Of a DNA stretch of 34,441 nucleotides, positions 23,193-29,785 are shown piece after piece. Each line of letters opens with the position of its first letter. Positions within the stretch are counted from its first letter, which is position 1. The DNA is from AC-32 sp963766375 (lineage in GTDB: Bacteria > Actinomycetota > Thermoleophilia > Gaiellales > Gaiellaceae): contig CAVXZG010000003.1 in assembly GCA_963766375.1 (NCBI GenBank), positions 1 to 34,441 of the forward strand, written 5' to 3'. The notes below the pieces were generated by a model that did not search any database, had not been told where the DNA came from, and saw only the letters and a program-made list of their open reading frames with translations. A program made the translations under genes and the position numbers.

Positions 23193-23939
23193 ATGGCGAA
23201 GAAGATCGACCCCAAGGCCAAGGCCAAGAAGCAAAAGATCTACGCGGCCGTCGGCGGCGTGTTGCTCCTCGGCCTGCTCGCGTTCCAGGTGCCGCGGACG
23301 ATGAAGATGCTCCACCCGCCGAACGTCGACAGCGCCGCCACGACTGCTCCCGCTTCGACTACCCCGACGAGCGGCCCGATCGCAGCCCCGTCGCTGAGCG
23401 GCGGCAACGCGACCGCGGTGTCGGCTTCCGGTGGCTCCGGAGGGCTCGTCGACCCCGACGCGGTACCGGTCCCGCAGTCCGGGCAGCTGCTTGCTTTCGG
23501 CCTCTTTCGCACCAAGGACCCCTTTATGCAGCAGCTCAAGCTGCAGTGCGGCTCGACCGGCGCCGAAGGCGGTGTCGCGTGCGCGAAGGCCCCGCCGGCT
23601 ACCGGCACTCCGCCCGCGAAGACGCCGACCTCCGGCATACGGTCGACCGGCACAGCGCCTCCTACCGGCACGGCGCCTCCGACTGCCGCCGTGCTCACGA
23701 CGGCGGTCATCCTGGTCAACGGCAAGTCCGAGAGTGTCCAAGTGGGCGGTCAGTTCCCGGCTACCGACCCGGCCTTCACGCTGGTCTCGGTAACCGCGGC
23801 CACGGCCAAGGTCGGCATCGCGGGCGGCTCGTTCGAGAACGGCAGTCAGACGGTCAAGCTGAAGAAGAACAAGCCGCTGACGCTGATGAACACCGCCGAC
23901 GGCACGCGCTACGTCCTGCGCTTCGTCTCAGTCTCCTAG
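23193..23939 (+). CDS. PilP-like bitopic protein of the pilus alignment complex
   Basis: A 248-residue protein with a Lys-rich cytoplasmic N-terminus (MAKKIDPKAKAKKQK), one transmembrane helix (YAAVGGVLLLGLLAFQV), and a long disordered Thr/Pro/Ser-rich segment that includes a Cys pair (LQCGSTG and VACAKAP). A C-terminal beta domain of about 75 residues (AVILVNGKSESVQVGGQFP, FTLVSVTAATAKVGIAGGSF, LKKNKPLTLMNTADGTRYVL) resembles the small beta fold of PilP/GspC. In diderms PilP contacts the secretin; here no secretin exists, so its partner must differ. ATG 23193 follows GGAG and lies 7 bp after pilO. PilP homology is inferred from position and fold pattern, not from a clear motif. Confidence 0.65.
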   Translation: MAKKIDPKAKAKKQKIYAAVGGVLLLGLLAFQVPRTMKMLHPPNVDSAATTAPASTTPTSGPIAAPSLSGGNATAVSASGGSGGLVDPDAVPVPQSGQLLAFGLFRTKDPFMQQLKLQCGSTGAEGGVACAKAPPATGTPPAKTPTSGIRSTGTAPPTGTAPPTAAVLTTAVILVNGKSESVQVGGQFPATDPAFTLVSVTAATAKVGIAGGSFENGSQTVKLKKNKPLTLMNTADGTRYVLRFVSVS

Positions 23940-24041
23940 CACGCAGCGGCTCAAGCCCGGCGCTCGTTCGGGCCGGTCCGCGCGCCTAGCAAGGGGCCTC
24001 ATCGGTCGCGTTCCGTGACAGTCCTGTGAAGGGACGGCAGC
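23940..24041. other. intergenic spacer without recognised features
   Basis: About 100 bp between the PilP-like stop and the structured repeat. CACAGTCCTGTG-like partial symmetry near 24018-24030 is too weak to call. No intrinsic terminator with a T-tract was seen. Confidence 0.35.
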
Positions 24042-24190
24042 ATCAGCCGCCGGAGCCGGGCTTTGCCCGGCGGGAGGCTCAGAGACGCTTCGGTAGCGAC
24101 CCGCCGGGCCAAGAGGCGGCTCCTGAAACGGAGGCCTCAAACGGCCGCGGGCAAGGAGGGGGTTCGTGGGGAACCAGGGGTTCCCCTGCG
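24042..24190 (-). repeat. dispersed structured repeat, copy 2 (partner at 16569-16714)
   Basis: About 149 bp with the same three blocks as copy 1: hairpin GCCGGGC-TTT-GCCCGGC (24055-24071), GGCGGCTCCTGAAACG, and CAAGGAGGGGG followed by a GGGGAACC/GGTTCCCC hairpin (24168-24186). The sequence between the blocks differs from copy 1. On the minus strand it begins 4 nt after the stop codon of the PilV-like gene, almost the same placement as copy 1. Confidence 0.75.
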
Positions 24191-24194
24191 CTTC

Positions 24195-24725
24195 TTAGCC
24201 GGTGGACTGGTCGAACGTCGAGGCGATGCGGACCAGCGGGCGCGCGGTGAGTGCGCCGCCGTCGCGGACGACCACGGTCACGATCTTCACCGGGCGGCCG
24301 TTGGTCGGCGTCGGCGGGCTGGTCGTGGTCGTCGAGAGAATGATGTACGTGTCGACCCGGTAGCGCTTGCGGTCGGGGCTGTTCGTCCCGGCGATCGAGC
24401 GGCTGGCATTGCACTCGTTGGCAATCGGCGCCGCGCAGGTCGTCGTGAGCTGCGTCGCGCTGTAGGCCGAGTCCGTCGTATAGGGAGACGTAGCGGGGAT
24501 CGTCGAGGCATCCAGCGCGATCGAGGCGTAGGGAATCGCCCTGTAGAGCTCCATCTGCTGATCCGCGAGCGCGGCCGCCGTCGAGATGCGGCTGGCCCGA
24601 TTCAGCGTCACGGCGCCGCTATTGAACGCGGCAACGATCGCGAGGATGCCGATATTCAGCATCACCATCGCCATCAGGAGCTCGATCAAGCCGAACCCCT
24701 CCTGTGAGCGGAGCCGCATGCGCAC
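24195..24725 (-). CDS. minor pilin, PilV type prepilin
   Basis: About 176 residues. The prepilin motif is SQEGFGLIELLMAMVMLNIG, with cleavage after the Gly that follows Glu and Glu at mature position 5; the N-terminal Leu/Met-rich helix AMVMLNIGILAIVAAF is typical of PilV/GspI. Then come ALADQQMELYRAIPY, two central cysteines (TTCAAPIANEC), and a C-terminal strand-rich part ending RIASTFDQSTG. GTG 24725 is chosen as start because it lies 8 nt after a sigma-28-like -10 box; ATG 24719 two codons on is an alternative, and upstream in-frame starts fall inside the promoter. It is divergent from pilC and is followed by the structured repeat. Confidence 0.82.
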   Translation of the reverse strand: MRMRLRSQEGFGLIELLMAMVMLNIGILAIVAAFNSGAVTLNRASRISTAAALADQQMELYRAIPYASIALDASTIPATSPYTTDSAYSATQLTTTCAAPIANECNASRSIAGTNSPDRKRYRVDTYIILSTTTTSPPTPTNGRPVKIVTVVVRDGGALTARPLVRIASTFDQSTG

Positions 24726-24733
24726 TGAAGTTC

Positions 24734-24761
24734 CTATCGGCAAGCCGTCGGCGTCCCTCAA
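24734..24761 (-). promoter_or_regulatory. sigma-28-like promoter of the PilV-like gene
   Basis: On the minus strand: TTGA (24761-24758), 16 nt, GCCGATAG (24741-24734), then 8 nt to GTG 24725. The -35 tetramer is the exact complement of the TCAA used by the divergent pilC promoter. Confidence 0.5.
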
Positions 24762-24785
24762 GCGGGCGTCTCACCCTGCCGATAC
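24758..24785 (+). promoter_or_regulatory. sigma-28-like promoter of pilC
   Basis: TCAA at 24758-24761, 16 nt, GCCGATAC at 24778-24785, then 9 nt to ATG 24795. The transcript is predicted to be leaderless. Confidence 0.6.
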
Positions 24786-24794
24786 GAACCGGGT

Positions 24795-26006
24795 ATGGCG
24801 GCGTACACCTACAGCGCGATCAATGCGGAAGGCATGGAGCTCGCGGGCGAGGTCCATGCCCCCGATCTCGACGCTGCCCGCGAGCAGCTGAGGATCCGCG
24901 GGCTGCTGGCCGAGTTCCTCCAGGAGCTCCCGGCAAGCGGAGAAGAGGGCGCCCGCACCGTCTTCAAGAAGATCAAGCCGAAGACGCTCCAGATCTTCTC
25001 GCGCCAGTTCGCGACGATGATCGAGGCCGGCCTGAACGTGGTCAGCTCGCTCGTCATCCTCGAGGAGCAGACCGACGACCCGTACTTCGCGCTCGTGATC
25101 AAGGAGATCCGCGCCGACGTCGAAGGCGGGCTACTGCTCTCCCAGGCGCTCGGCCGCCACCCGAAGATCTTCAACCGCCTCTACGTCGCGATGGTGGAGG
25201 CCGGCGAGGCCGCCGGAATCCTCGACGTGGTGCTCGACCGCGTTGCGCTGCAGATCGAGAAGGAGACCCAGATCAAGCGCCGCGTCAAGAGCGCGATGAT
25301 GTACCCGACGATGGTGCTGATCTTCGCCACCCTCGTCCTGATCGGCCTGTTGATGTTCCTGGTGCCGGTCTTCGTGAAAATCTTCGCGCAGCTGAACGGC
25401 GACCTGCCGACGCTGACGCAATGGGTCGTGGCGGTGTCTGACCAGCTGCGCTTCCACTGGTACATCATCTTCCCGGGCTTCTTCGGGCTGATCTGGGGCG
25501 TCCGCCGGTTCAAGCGCTCGCAGCCGGGCCGCCAGCTCTGGGACCGCATGAAGCTGAAGATCCCGATGAAGATCGGCGACGTCGTCCTGAAGGTCACGAT
25601 GGCGCGTTTCTCGCGCACGCTCTCGACGCTCGTCGCGGCGGGCGTGGACATCATCAAGGCGCTCGAGATCACCGGCCAGACCGCCGGGAACTGGGTCGTC
25701 GAAGAGGCACTCGCGGGCGTGCGCCAGAAAGTGCACCAGGGTGTCCCGATCGCCCAGCCGCTGATCGAGAACCCCGTGTTCCCGCCGATGGTCAGCCAGA
25801 TGGTGAAGATCGGCGAGGAAACCGGAGAGCTCGAGAAGATGCTCGGGAAGATCGCCGACTTCTACGAGGACGAGGTGGACAGCGCGATCGCCTCGCTGAC
25901 CGCGATCATCGAGCCGCTGATGATGATCGGCGTCGGAATGATGGTCGGCGTGATCATCATCTCCATGTACCTGCCGATGTTCAAGCTGCTCTCGCTCGTC
26001 AAGTAG
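24795..26006 (+). CDS. pilC: type IV pilus inner-membrane platform protein PilC
   Basis: A 403-residue polytopic protein of the GspF/PilC family on which PilB and PilT act. Seen: the N-terminal AAYTYSAINAEGMELAGEV; two repeated GspF domains beginning FSRQFATMIEAGLNVVSSL and FSRTLSTLVAAGVDIIKAL, each with a 'GEE/GEA.G' signature (VEAGEAAGILD, KIGEETGELEKM); and three transmembrane segments (MVLIFATLVLIGLLMFLVPV, WYIIFPGFFGLIWGV, MMIGVGMMVGVIIISMYLPM). The length is typical. It has its own promoter shared back-to-back with the PilV-like gene. The 3' end is overlapped by about 145 bp by the antisense pdxH frame. Confidence 0.94.
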   Translation: MAAYTYSAINAEGMELAGEVHAPDLDAAREQLRIRGLLAEFLQELPASGEEGARTVFKKIKPKTLQIFSRQFATMIEAGLNVVSSLVILEEQTDDPYFALVIKEIRADVEGGLLLSQALGRHPKIFNRLYVAMVEAGEAAGILDVVLDRVALQIEKETQIKRRVKSAMMYPTMVLIFATLVLIGLLMFLVPVFVKIFAQLNGDLPTLTQWVVAVSDQLRFHWYIIFPGFFGLIWGVRRFKRSQPGRQLWDRMKLKIPMKIGDVVLKVTMARFSRTLSTLVAAGVDIIKALEITGQTAGNWVVEEALAGVRQKVHQGVPIAQPLIENPVFPPMVSQMVKIGEETGELEKMLGKIADFYEDEVDSAIASLTAIIEPLMMIGVGMMVGVIIISMYLPMFKLLSLVK

Positions 26007-26596
26007 GCACGGCGGCAGTACGGCGCGAGGCGCTCGCGGCGCCAGCCGGCGCCCTCACGCGTGAACCTGAAGCGATCGTGCACCCGGTCGTCGCCGTGCT
26101 GCCAGAGCTCGATCGCCTCCGGCTCGAGCACGTAACCGCCCCAGCGCTCGGGTCGCGGCACCTCGTCGCCGTACTCGGCGAGCAGGCGCTCGATCTCGGC
26201 TTCGAGCGCTTCTCGGCCCTCGATGACCTCGCTCTGGCGCGACGCGGCGGCGGCGGCTCGGCTGCGAGGTGGGCGGGTGGCGAAGTAGGCGTCCGATTCC
26301 TCCGCCGAGAGCTTGCGAACGGTTCCCTCGACTCGGACCTGGCGCCCGAGCGGCTGCCAGTAGACGACCAGGGCCGCATGAGGATTCGCCTCCAGCTCGC
26401 GCCCTTTGCGGCTCTCATAGCCGGTGAAGAACGTGAAGCCGCGCTCGTCTGCGCCCTTCAGCAGCAACATCCGCGCCGACGGCCGCCCGGTCGCGTCCGC
26501 CGTAGCGAGCGTGATCGTCTCCGGCACGGGCACGCCCGCCCGGCGAGCTTCCTCGAGCCAGGCGTTGAACTCGGCGATCGGGTCGGGCGCCGTCAT
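25862..26596 (-). CDS. pdxH: pyridoxamine 5'-phosphate oxidase PdxH with antisense C-terminal extension
   Basis: FMN-dependent enzyme that oxidises pyridoxamine/pyridoxine 5'-phosphate to pyridoxal 5'-phosphate. Seen: PIAEFNAWLEEARRAGVPVP, the FMN/PLP-binding PSARMLLLKGADERGFTFFT and ESRKGRELEANPHAALVVYW, then RQVRVEGTVRKLSAEESDAYF and the C-terminal RWGGYVLEPEAIELWQ and WRRERLAP. The family normally ends at that last motif (here near 26020). No stop follows, and the frame runs about 50 more codons into the antisense strand of pilC, ending at 25862. ATG 26596 overlaps the stop of the upstream creatininase-family gene (ATGA). It may supply PLP for general metabolism. The extension is seen in the sequence; whether it is made is unknown. 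Confidence 0.88.
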   Translation of the reverse strand: MTAPDPIAEFNAWLEEARRAGVPVPETITLATADATGRPSARMLLLKGADERGFTFFTGYESRKGRELEANPHAALVVYWQPLGRQVRVEGTVRKLSAEESDAYFATRPPRSRAAAAASRQSEVIEGREALEAEIERLLAEYGDEVPRPERWGGYVLEPEAIELWQHGDDRVHDRFRFTREGAGWRRERLAPYCRRAYLTSESSLNIGRYMEMMITPTIIPTPIIISGSMIAVSEAIALSTSSS

Positions 26597-27294
26597 CGCC
26601 AGCCGCTCTCGAGCAGCTCCCGTACTTCTTCCACTCCAGTGCGCCAGACCTGTTCGGTCTGCTCGTCGGGAAGCTCGTAGGCCCCCTCGAAAACACCGTC
26701 GCCCAGGAGCTCCCTGATCTCCGCGGGCCCGGCCACGCGGTAGGCGGCCTCGTCGAGGCGCGGCTTTCGCCCCTGTGGCAGCTCGACGTCCGGCAGCCGA
26801 GTCCAGGGGAAGTTCTCGAACCAGTTCGCGTGGCTCGGCTCGGGATCGGCCTCGCGTGCGCGCGCGAGAACCCGATCGCTGGACCACCAGCTGTGGAAGA
26901 TCACCTGCGCGTCGGGTTGCCCCGCCACCCACTCGCGTGCCAGCGAGCCCCCGGGCGTGTTCCCGCCGTGACCGTTGACGAGCAGGAAGCGCCGAAAGCC
27001 CTGGCCATAGAGCGAGTCGAGCAGGTCGCGTAGCAGCGCCGCGAACGTCTCGAGCCGAAGTGAGGGGCTCCCGGGAAACGCGGCGAAGGCCGGAGTCAGC
27101 CCGTAGGGCAGCACCGGAAGCACCGGGACTCCCAACGGCTCGGCCGCCTCCAGCGAGACGCGCTCGGCGAGGATATTGTCGGTGCCGAGCGAGAGGTAAC
27201 CGTGCTGCTCGGTCGAGCCGAGGGGAAGGACGATCCGATCGTCTCGCGCGAGATATTCTTCCAGCTGCATCCAGTTGAGCTCGTGGACGTGCAC
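26593..27294 (-). CDS. creatininase-family amidohydrolase
   Basis: A 233-residue metal-dependent amidohydrolase of the creatininase superfamily (creatinine amidohydrolase, FAPy deformylase, MftE-like). Seen: IVLPLGSTEQHGYLSLGTDN, with Glu, His and Asp metal ligands; a conserved FRRFLLVNGHGGNT; and SHANWFENFPW, where the usual 'HAG..ETS' metal Glu appears as part of FENF. The length is typical. No neighbouring mycofactocin genes are seen, so MftE is not proposed; the substrate is unknown. ATG 27294 is the best start. It is translationally coupled to pdxH downstream (ATGA overlap), which hints at a shared role around small amides or B6, but this is weak. Confidence 0.85.
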   Translation of the reverse strand: MHVHELNWMQLEEYLARDDRIVLPLGSTEQHGYLSLGTDNILAERVSLEAAEPLGVPVLPVLPYGLTPAFAAFPGSPSLRLETFAALLRDLLDSLYGQGFRRFLLVNGHGGNTPGGSLAREWVAGQPDAQVIFHSWWSSDRVLARAREADPEPSHANWFENFPWTRLPDVELPQGRKPRLDEAAYRVAGPAEIRELLGDGVFEGAYELPDEQTEQVWRTGVEEVRELLESGWR

Positions 27295-27343
27295 GCCGAC
27301 CGCCTAAGAATCGAAAGGACGACTGCTACACTCACCCGCGCGC

Positions 27344-27417
27344 GGCGGCGTAGCTCAGTTGGTTAGAGCAGCGGAATCATAATCCGCGTGTCGGAGGTTC
27401 GAGTCCTCCCGCCGCTA
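27344..27417 (+). tRNA. tRNA-Met(CAT), probably elongator
   Basis: A 74-nt cloverleaf: acceptor GGCGGCG paired with CGCCGCT (with one G-U pair), D arm GCTCAGTTGGTTAGAGC, anticodon stem GCGGA/TCCGC with loop ATCATAA (anticodon CAT), T arm GGAGG-TTCGAGT-CCTCC, discriminator A. It sits just ahead of rpmG-secE-nusG, where actinobacteria often keep an elongator tRNA-Met. A tRNA-Ile2 (lysidine) identity cannot be fully excluded from the anticodon alone. Confidence 0.92.
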
Positions 27418-27450
27418 CCTCCTCGAATACTCGGAGACGCAGAGAAGAAA

Positions 27451-27612
27451 ATGGCAACCGGAGTCAGAGTTGGAATCACGCTCGCGTGCACGGAGTGCAA
27501 GCGGCGCAACTACCAGACCGAGAAATCGAAGCGGAACACGCCTGACCGCGTCGAGTTCAAGAAGTACTGCCGCTGGTGCGGCAGGCACACGCCCCACCGG
27601 GAGACCAGATAG
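27451..27612 (+). CDS. rpmG: 50S ribosomal protein L33
   Basis: A 53-residue zinc-ribbon-type L33. Seen: RVGITLACTECKRRNYQTEK and KKYCRWCGRHTPHRET, with two CxxC pairs, the zinc-binding (C+) form. L33 sits near the tRNA exit site of the large subunit. ATG 27451 follows AGAGAAGAAA and gives the usual length; an upstream in-frame ATG at 27388 falls within the tRNA. Its last base overlaps the GTG of secE, as in many actinobacterial rpmG-secE-nusG operons. Confidence 0.95.
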   Translation: MATGVRVGITLACTECKRRNYQTEKSKRNTPDRVEFKKYCRWCGRHTPHRETR

Positions 27613-27950
27613 TGGCCCGCCAGACTCGCTCCGAGCGCCGCGCCCGCCGCGCCGCACAACAAGACAGCCAGGCCGTCGCGCAGCGCTCGCGCCCGCCGCG
27701 CCAGCAGCAGCTGCGCCCGACCGCCGAGCCCGCGCCGGCCGACGGCGGCCGCCACCTGCCCGGCAGCGGCTTCCGCAACTTCGTGGCCGAGTCCTGGGGT
27801 GAGCTGAAGAAGGTCGACTGGCCCGGTCAGCCCCAGCTGATCCAGGGGACCGCAGTCGTCCTGATCGCCTGCGTGATCGTGGGCATCTATCTGTGGCTGG
27901 CAGACGAGATCTTCCGCCGCTTCGTCCAACACGTGTTGCTGGGCGGGTAG
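27612..27950 (+). CDS. secE: preprotein translocase subunit SecE
   Basis: A 112-residue SecE with a long basic, Gln/Arg/Pro-rich N-terminal tail (residues 1-50), the conserved amphipathic segment FVAESWGELKKVDWPGQPQL, and one transmembrane helix (GTAVVLIACVIVGIYLWLA). SecE clamps SecY in the protein-conducting channel. GTG 27612 overlaps the last base of the rpmG stop codon; the upstream ATG 27576 lies inside rpmG. nusG follows after 6 bp. Confidence 0.94.
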   Translation: MARQTRSERRARRAAQQDSQAVAQRSRPPRQQQLRPTAEPAPADGGRHLPGSGFRNFVAESWGELKKVDWPGQPQLIQGTAVVLIACVIVGIYLWLADEIFRRFVQHVLLGG

Positions 27951-27956
27951 GTAGCC

Positions 27957-28487
27957 ATGTTCCGCTGGTACGCGATCAACACCTACTCCGGGCACGAGAA
28001 CAAGGTCAAGACGAACCTCGAGCACCGGATCGACTCGATGGCGCAGCAGCAGCGCTTCCGCCGCGTCGTCGTCCCGACCGAGCAGGTCGTCGAGACCAAG
28101 GACGGCCAGAAGGTCCAGACCGAGAAGCGGATCCTGCCGGGCTACGTGCTCGTGAACATGGACCTGAACGACGAGGCCTGGACGGTGGTCAAGAACACGC
28201 CCGGCGTGACCGGCTTCGTCGGGGCCGGCTCCAAGCCTGTTCCGCTCTCCCAGGGCGAAGTCGACCGGATCCTCCGCACCGGCGCGGCGACTGGCGAGCG
28301 ACCGCGCGCCCAGGTCGAGTTCTCGCTGGGCGAGTCGGTGAAGGTAACCTCCGGCCCGCTTTCGGACTTCGACGGCGAGATCGTGGACGTCAACCCCGAC
28401 CAGCAGAAGCTGAAGGTGCTCGTGGACATCTTCGAGCGCCAGGTCCCCGTCGAGCTCGGCTTCGACCAAGTGAAGAAGATCGACTAG
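27957..28487 (+). CDS. nusG: transcription elongation/antitermination factor NusG
   Basis: A 176-residue NusG. The NGN domain begins MFRWYAINTYSGHENKVK and contains KRILPGYVLVNMDLND and VKNTPGVTGFVG. The C-terminal KOW domain carries GESVKVTSGPLSDFDGEIVD and VLVDIFERQVPVELGFDQV. The N-terminal extension found in many Actinobacteria is absent. It couples RNA polymerase to ribosomes and Rho (family knowledge). ATG 27957 is 6 bp after secE. Confidence 0.96.
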   Translation: MFRWYAINTYSGHENKVKTNLEHRIDSMAQQQRFRRVVVPTEQVVETKDGQKVQTEKRILPGYVLVNMDLNDEAWTVVKNTPGVTGFVGAGSKPVPLSQGEVDRILRTGAATGERPRAQVEFSLGESVKVTSGPLSDFDGEIVDVNPDQQKLKVLVDIFERQVPVELGFDQVKKID

Positions 28488-28493
28488 AAACGT

Positions 28494-28919
28494 ATGGCCA
28501 AGAAAATCCTCACCCTCATCAAGCTGCAGATCCCGGGCGGGCAGGCGAACCCTGCGCCGCCGGTCGGTCCCGCGCTCGGCCAGCACGGGGTCAACATCAT
28601 GGAGTTCTGCAAGGCCTTCAATGCGCAGACGGCGCAGGAGAACGGCCGCATCACTCCCGTTGAGATCACGGTTTACGAGGATCGCTCGTTCGACTTCATC
28701 ACCAAGACGCCGCCGGCCGCCGTCCTGATCAAGGAGGCGCTGCGGCTCGAGAAAGGCTCAGGCGAGCCCAACCGCGAGAAGGTCGGGCGCCTCACGCGTG
28801 ACCAGCTCCGCTCGATCGCCGAGACGAAGATGCCCGACCTGAACGCCCGCGACGTCGAGCACGCGATGCTCATCGTTGCCGGCACCGCCCGCTCGATGGG
28901 CGTGGAGACGGAAAAGTGA
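28494..28919 (+). CDS. rplK: 50S ribosomal protein L11
   Basis: A 141-residue L11: LIKLQIPGGQANPAPPVGPA, GQHGVNIMEFCKAFNAQT, and the C-terminal RNA-binding RSIAETKMPDLNARDVEHAM. It forms the GTPase-associated region of 23S rRNA with L10-L7/L12. It starts 6 bp after nusG, and its end overlaps the GTG start of rplA by 4 nt. Length and sequence are typical. Confidence 0.97.
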   Translation: MAKKILTLIKLQIPGGQANPAPPVGPALGQHGVNIMEFCKAFNAQTAQENGRITPVEITVYEDRSFDFITKTPPAAVLIKEALRLEKGSGEPNREKVGRLTRDQLRSIAETKMPDLNARDVEHAMLIVAGTARSMGVETEK

Positions 28920-29659
28920 AGCACGGCAAGGCCTACCGCAACGCCCGCGCGACGATCGACCGGGAGCAGCTCTATTCGCCCGTCGAGGCGGTCAAGCTGC
29001 TCAAGGGCGCGGAGACGGCCAAGTTCGACGAGAGCGTCGAGGCGCACTTCAACCTCGGCCTCAACGTGCGCCACGCCGAGCAGCAGCTGCGCGGGACGCT
29101 GATGCTCCCGCACGGGACCGGCCGCGAGACCAAGGTCGCCGTCTTCGCCGAGGGCGACAAGGCTCGCGAAGCCCAGGAGGCCGGGGCGGACGTCGTCGGC
29201 ACGAACGACCTCGCCGCCAAGATCGAGGAAGGCTTCGACGACTTCGACGTGGCGATCGCCACTCCCGACCAGATGGGCGTCGTCGGCAAGCTCGGCCGGA
29301 TCCTCGGACCGCGCGGCAAGATGCCGAACCCGAAGACGGGCACGGTCACGATGGATCTCGGCAAGGCCGTCCGCGACGCGAAGGCCGGCAAGCTCGAGTA
29401 CCGCACCGACCGCGGCGCGAACGTCCACGTCACGATCGGGAAGAAGAGCTTCGACGAGCGCCAGCTGCTCGAGAACTACGCGGCGCTGATCGACGAGATC
29501 ATGCGCGCGAAGCCGTCGGCGGCGAAGGGCCGCTACATCAAGACCGTTACACTGACGAGCACGATGGGCCCGGGGATCCACGTCGATCCGGCGCGGACGA
29601 AGGGCATCGTGGAAGAGCTCGAGGGAGCACAGCCCGAAGAAGAAGCAGTACCCGCGTAG
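28916..29659 (+). CDS. rplA: 50S ribosomal protein L1
   Basis: A 247-residue L1: GKAYRNARATIDREQLYSPV, EAHFNLGLNVRHAEQQLRGT, VGKLGRILGPRGKMPNPKTG, and TVTLTSTMGPGIHVDPART. A short acidic tail (EELEGAQPEEEAVPA) extends beyond the usual end. L1 forms the mobile stalk at the E site and often represses its own operon. GTG 28916 overlaps the rplK stop (GTGA). The L10 leader follows. Confidence 0.97.
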   Translation: MKHGKAYRNARATIDREQLYSPVEAVKLLKGAETAKFDESVEAHFNLGLNVRHAEQQLRGTLMLPHGTGRETKVAVFAEGDKAREAQEAGADVVGTNDLAAKIEEGFDDFDVAIATPDQMGVVGKLGRILGPRGKMPNPKTGTVTMDLGKAVRDAKAGKLEYRTDRGANVHVTIGKKSFDERQLLENYAALIDEIMRAKPSAAKGRYIKTVTLTSTMGPGIHVDPARTKGIVEELEGAQPEEEAVPA

Positions 29660-29785
29660 AAAGTTCACGCCCCAGACCGCTGGCAGCCGCAAGGCGGAAG
29701 TCCAGCGCAGGCGGAGCAAAGGGAAGGCCTCGAAGCCTCTCCGAGCCCGCCTGAGCGCGGGCTCGTTTCGTGAAGAGGTGAATCG
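29660..29785 (+). ncRNA. ribosomal protein L10 leader
   Basis: The rplA-rplJ gap holds the conserved L10-leader start (CCCAGACCGCTGGCAGCC), a GC-rich bulged stem region, and a strong terminal hairpin CGAGCCCGC-CTGA-GCGCGGGCTCG near 29742-29768 followed by TTT. In other bacteria this RNA binds the L10-L12 complex to feed back on rplJL expression. The hairpin could act as an attenuator. Identification is by recognised sequence pattern and position. Confidence 0.75.

Noticed and set aside
26593..27294. Mycofactocin MftE assignment for the creatininase-family protein
   Set aside because: No other mycofactocin gene is nearby and the family is broad, so only the superfamily name is given.
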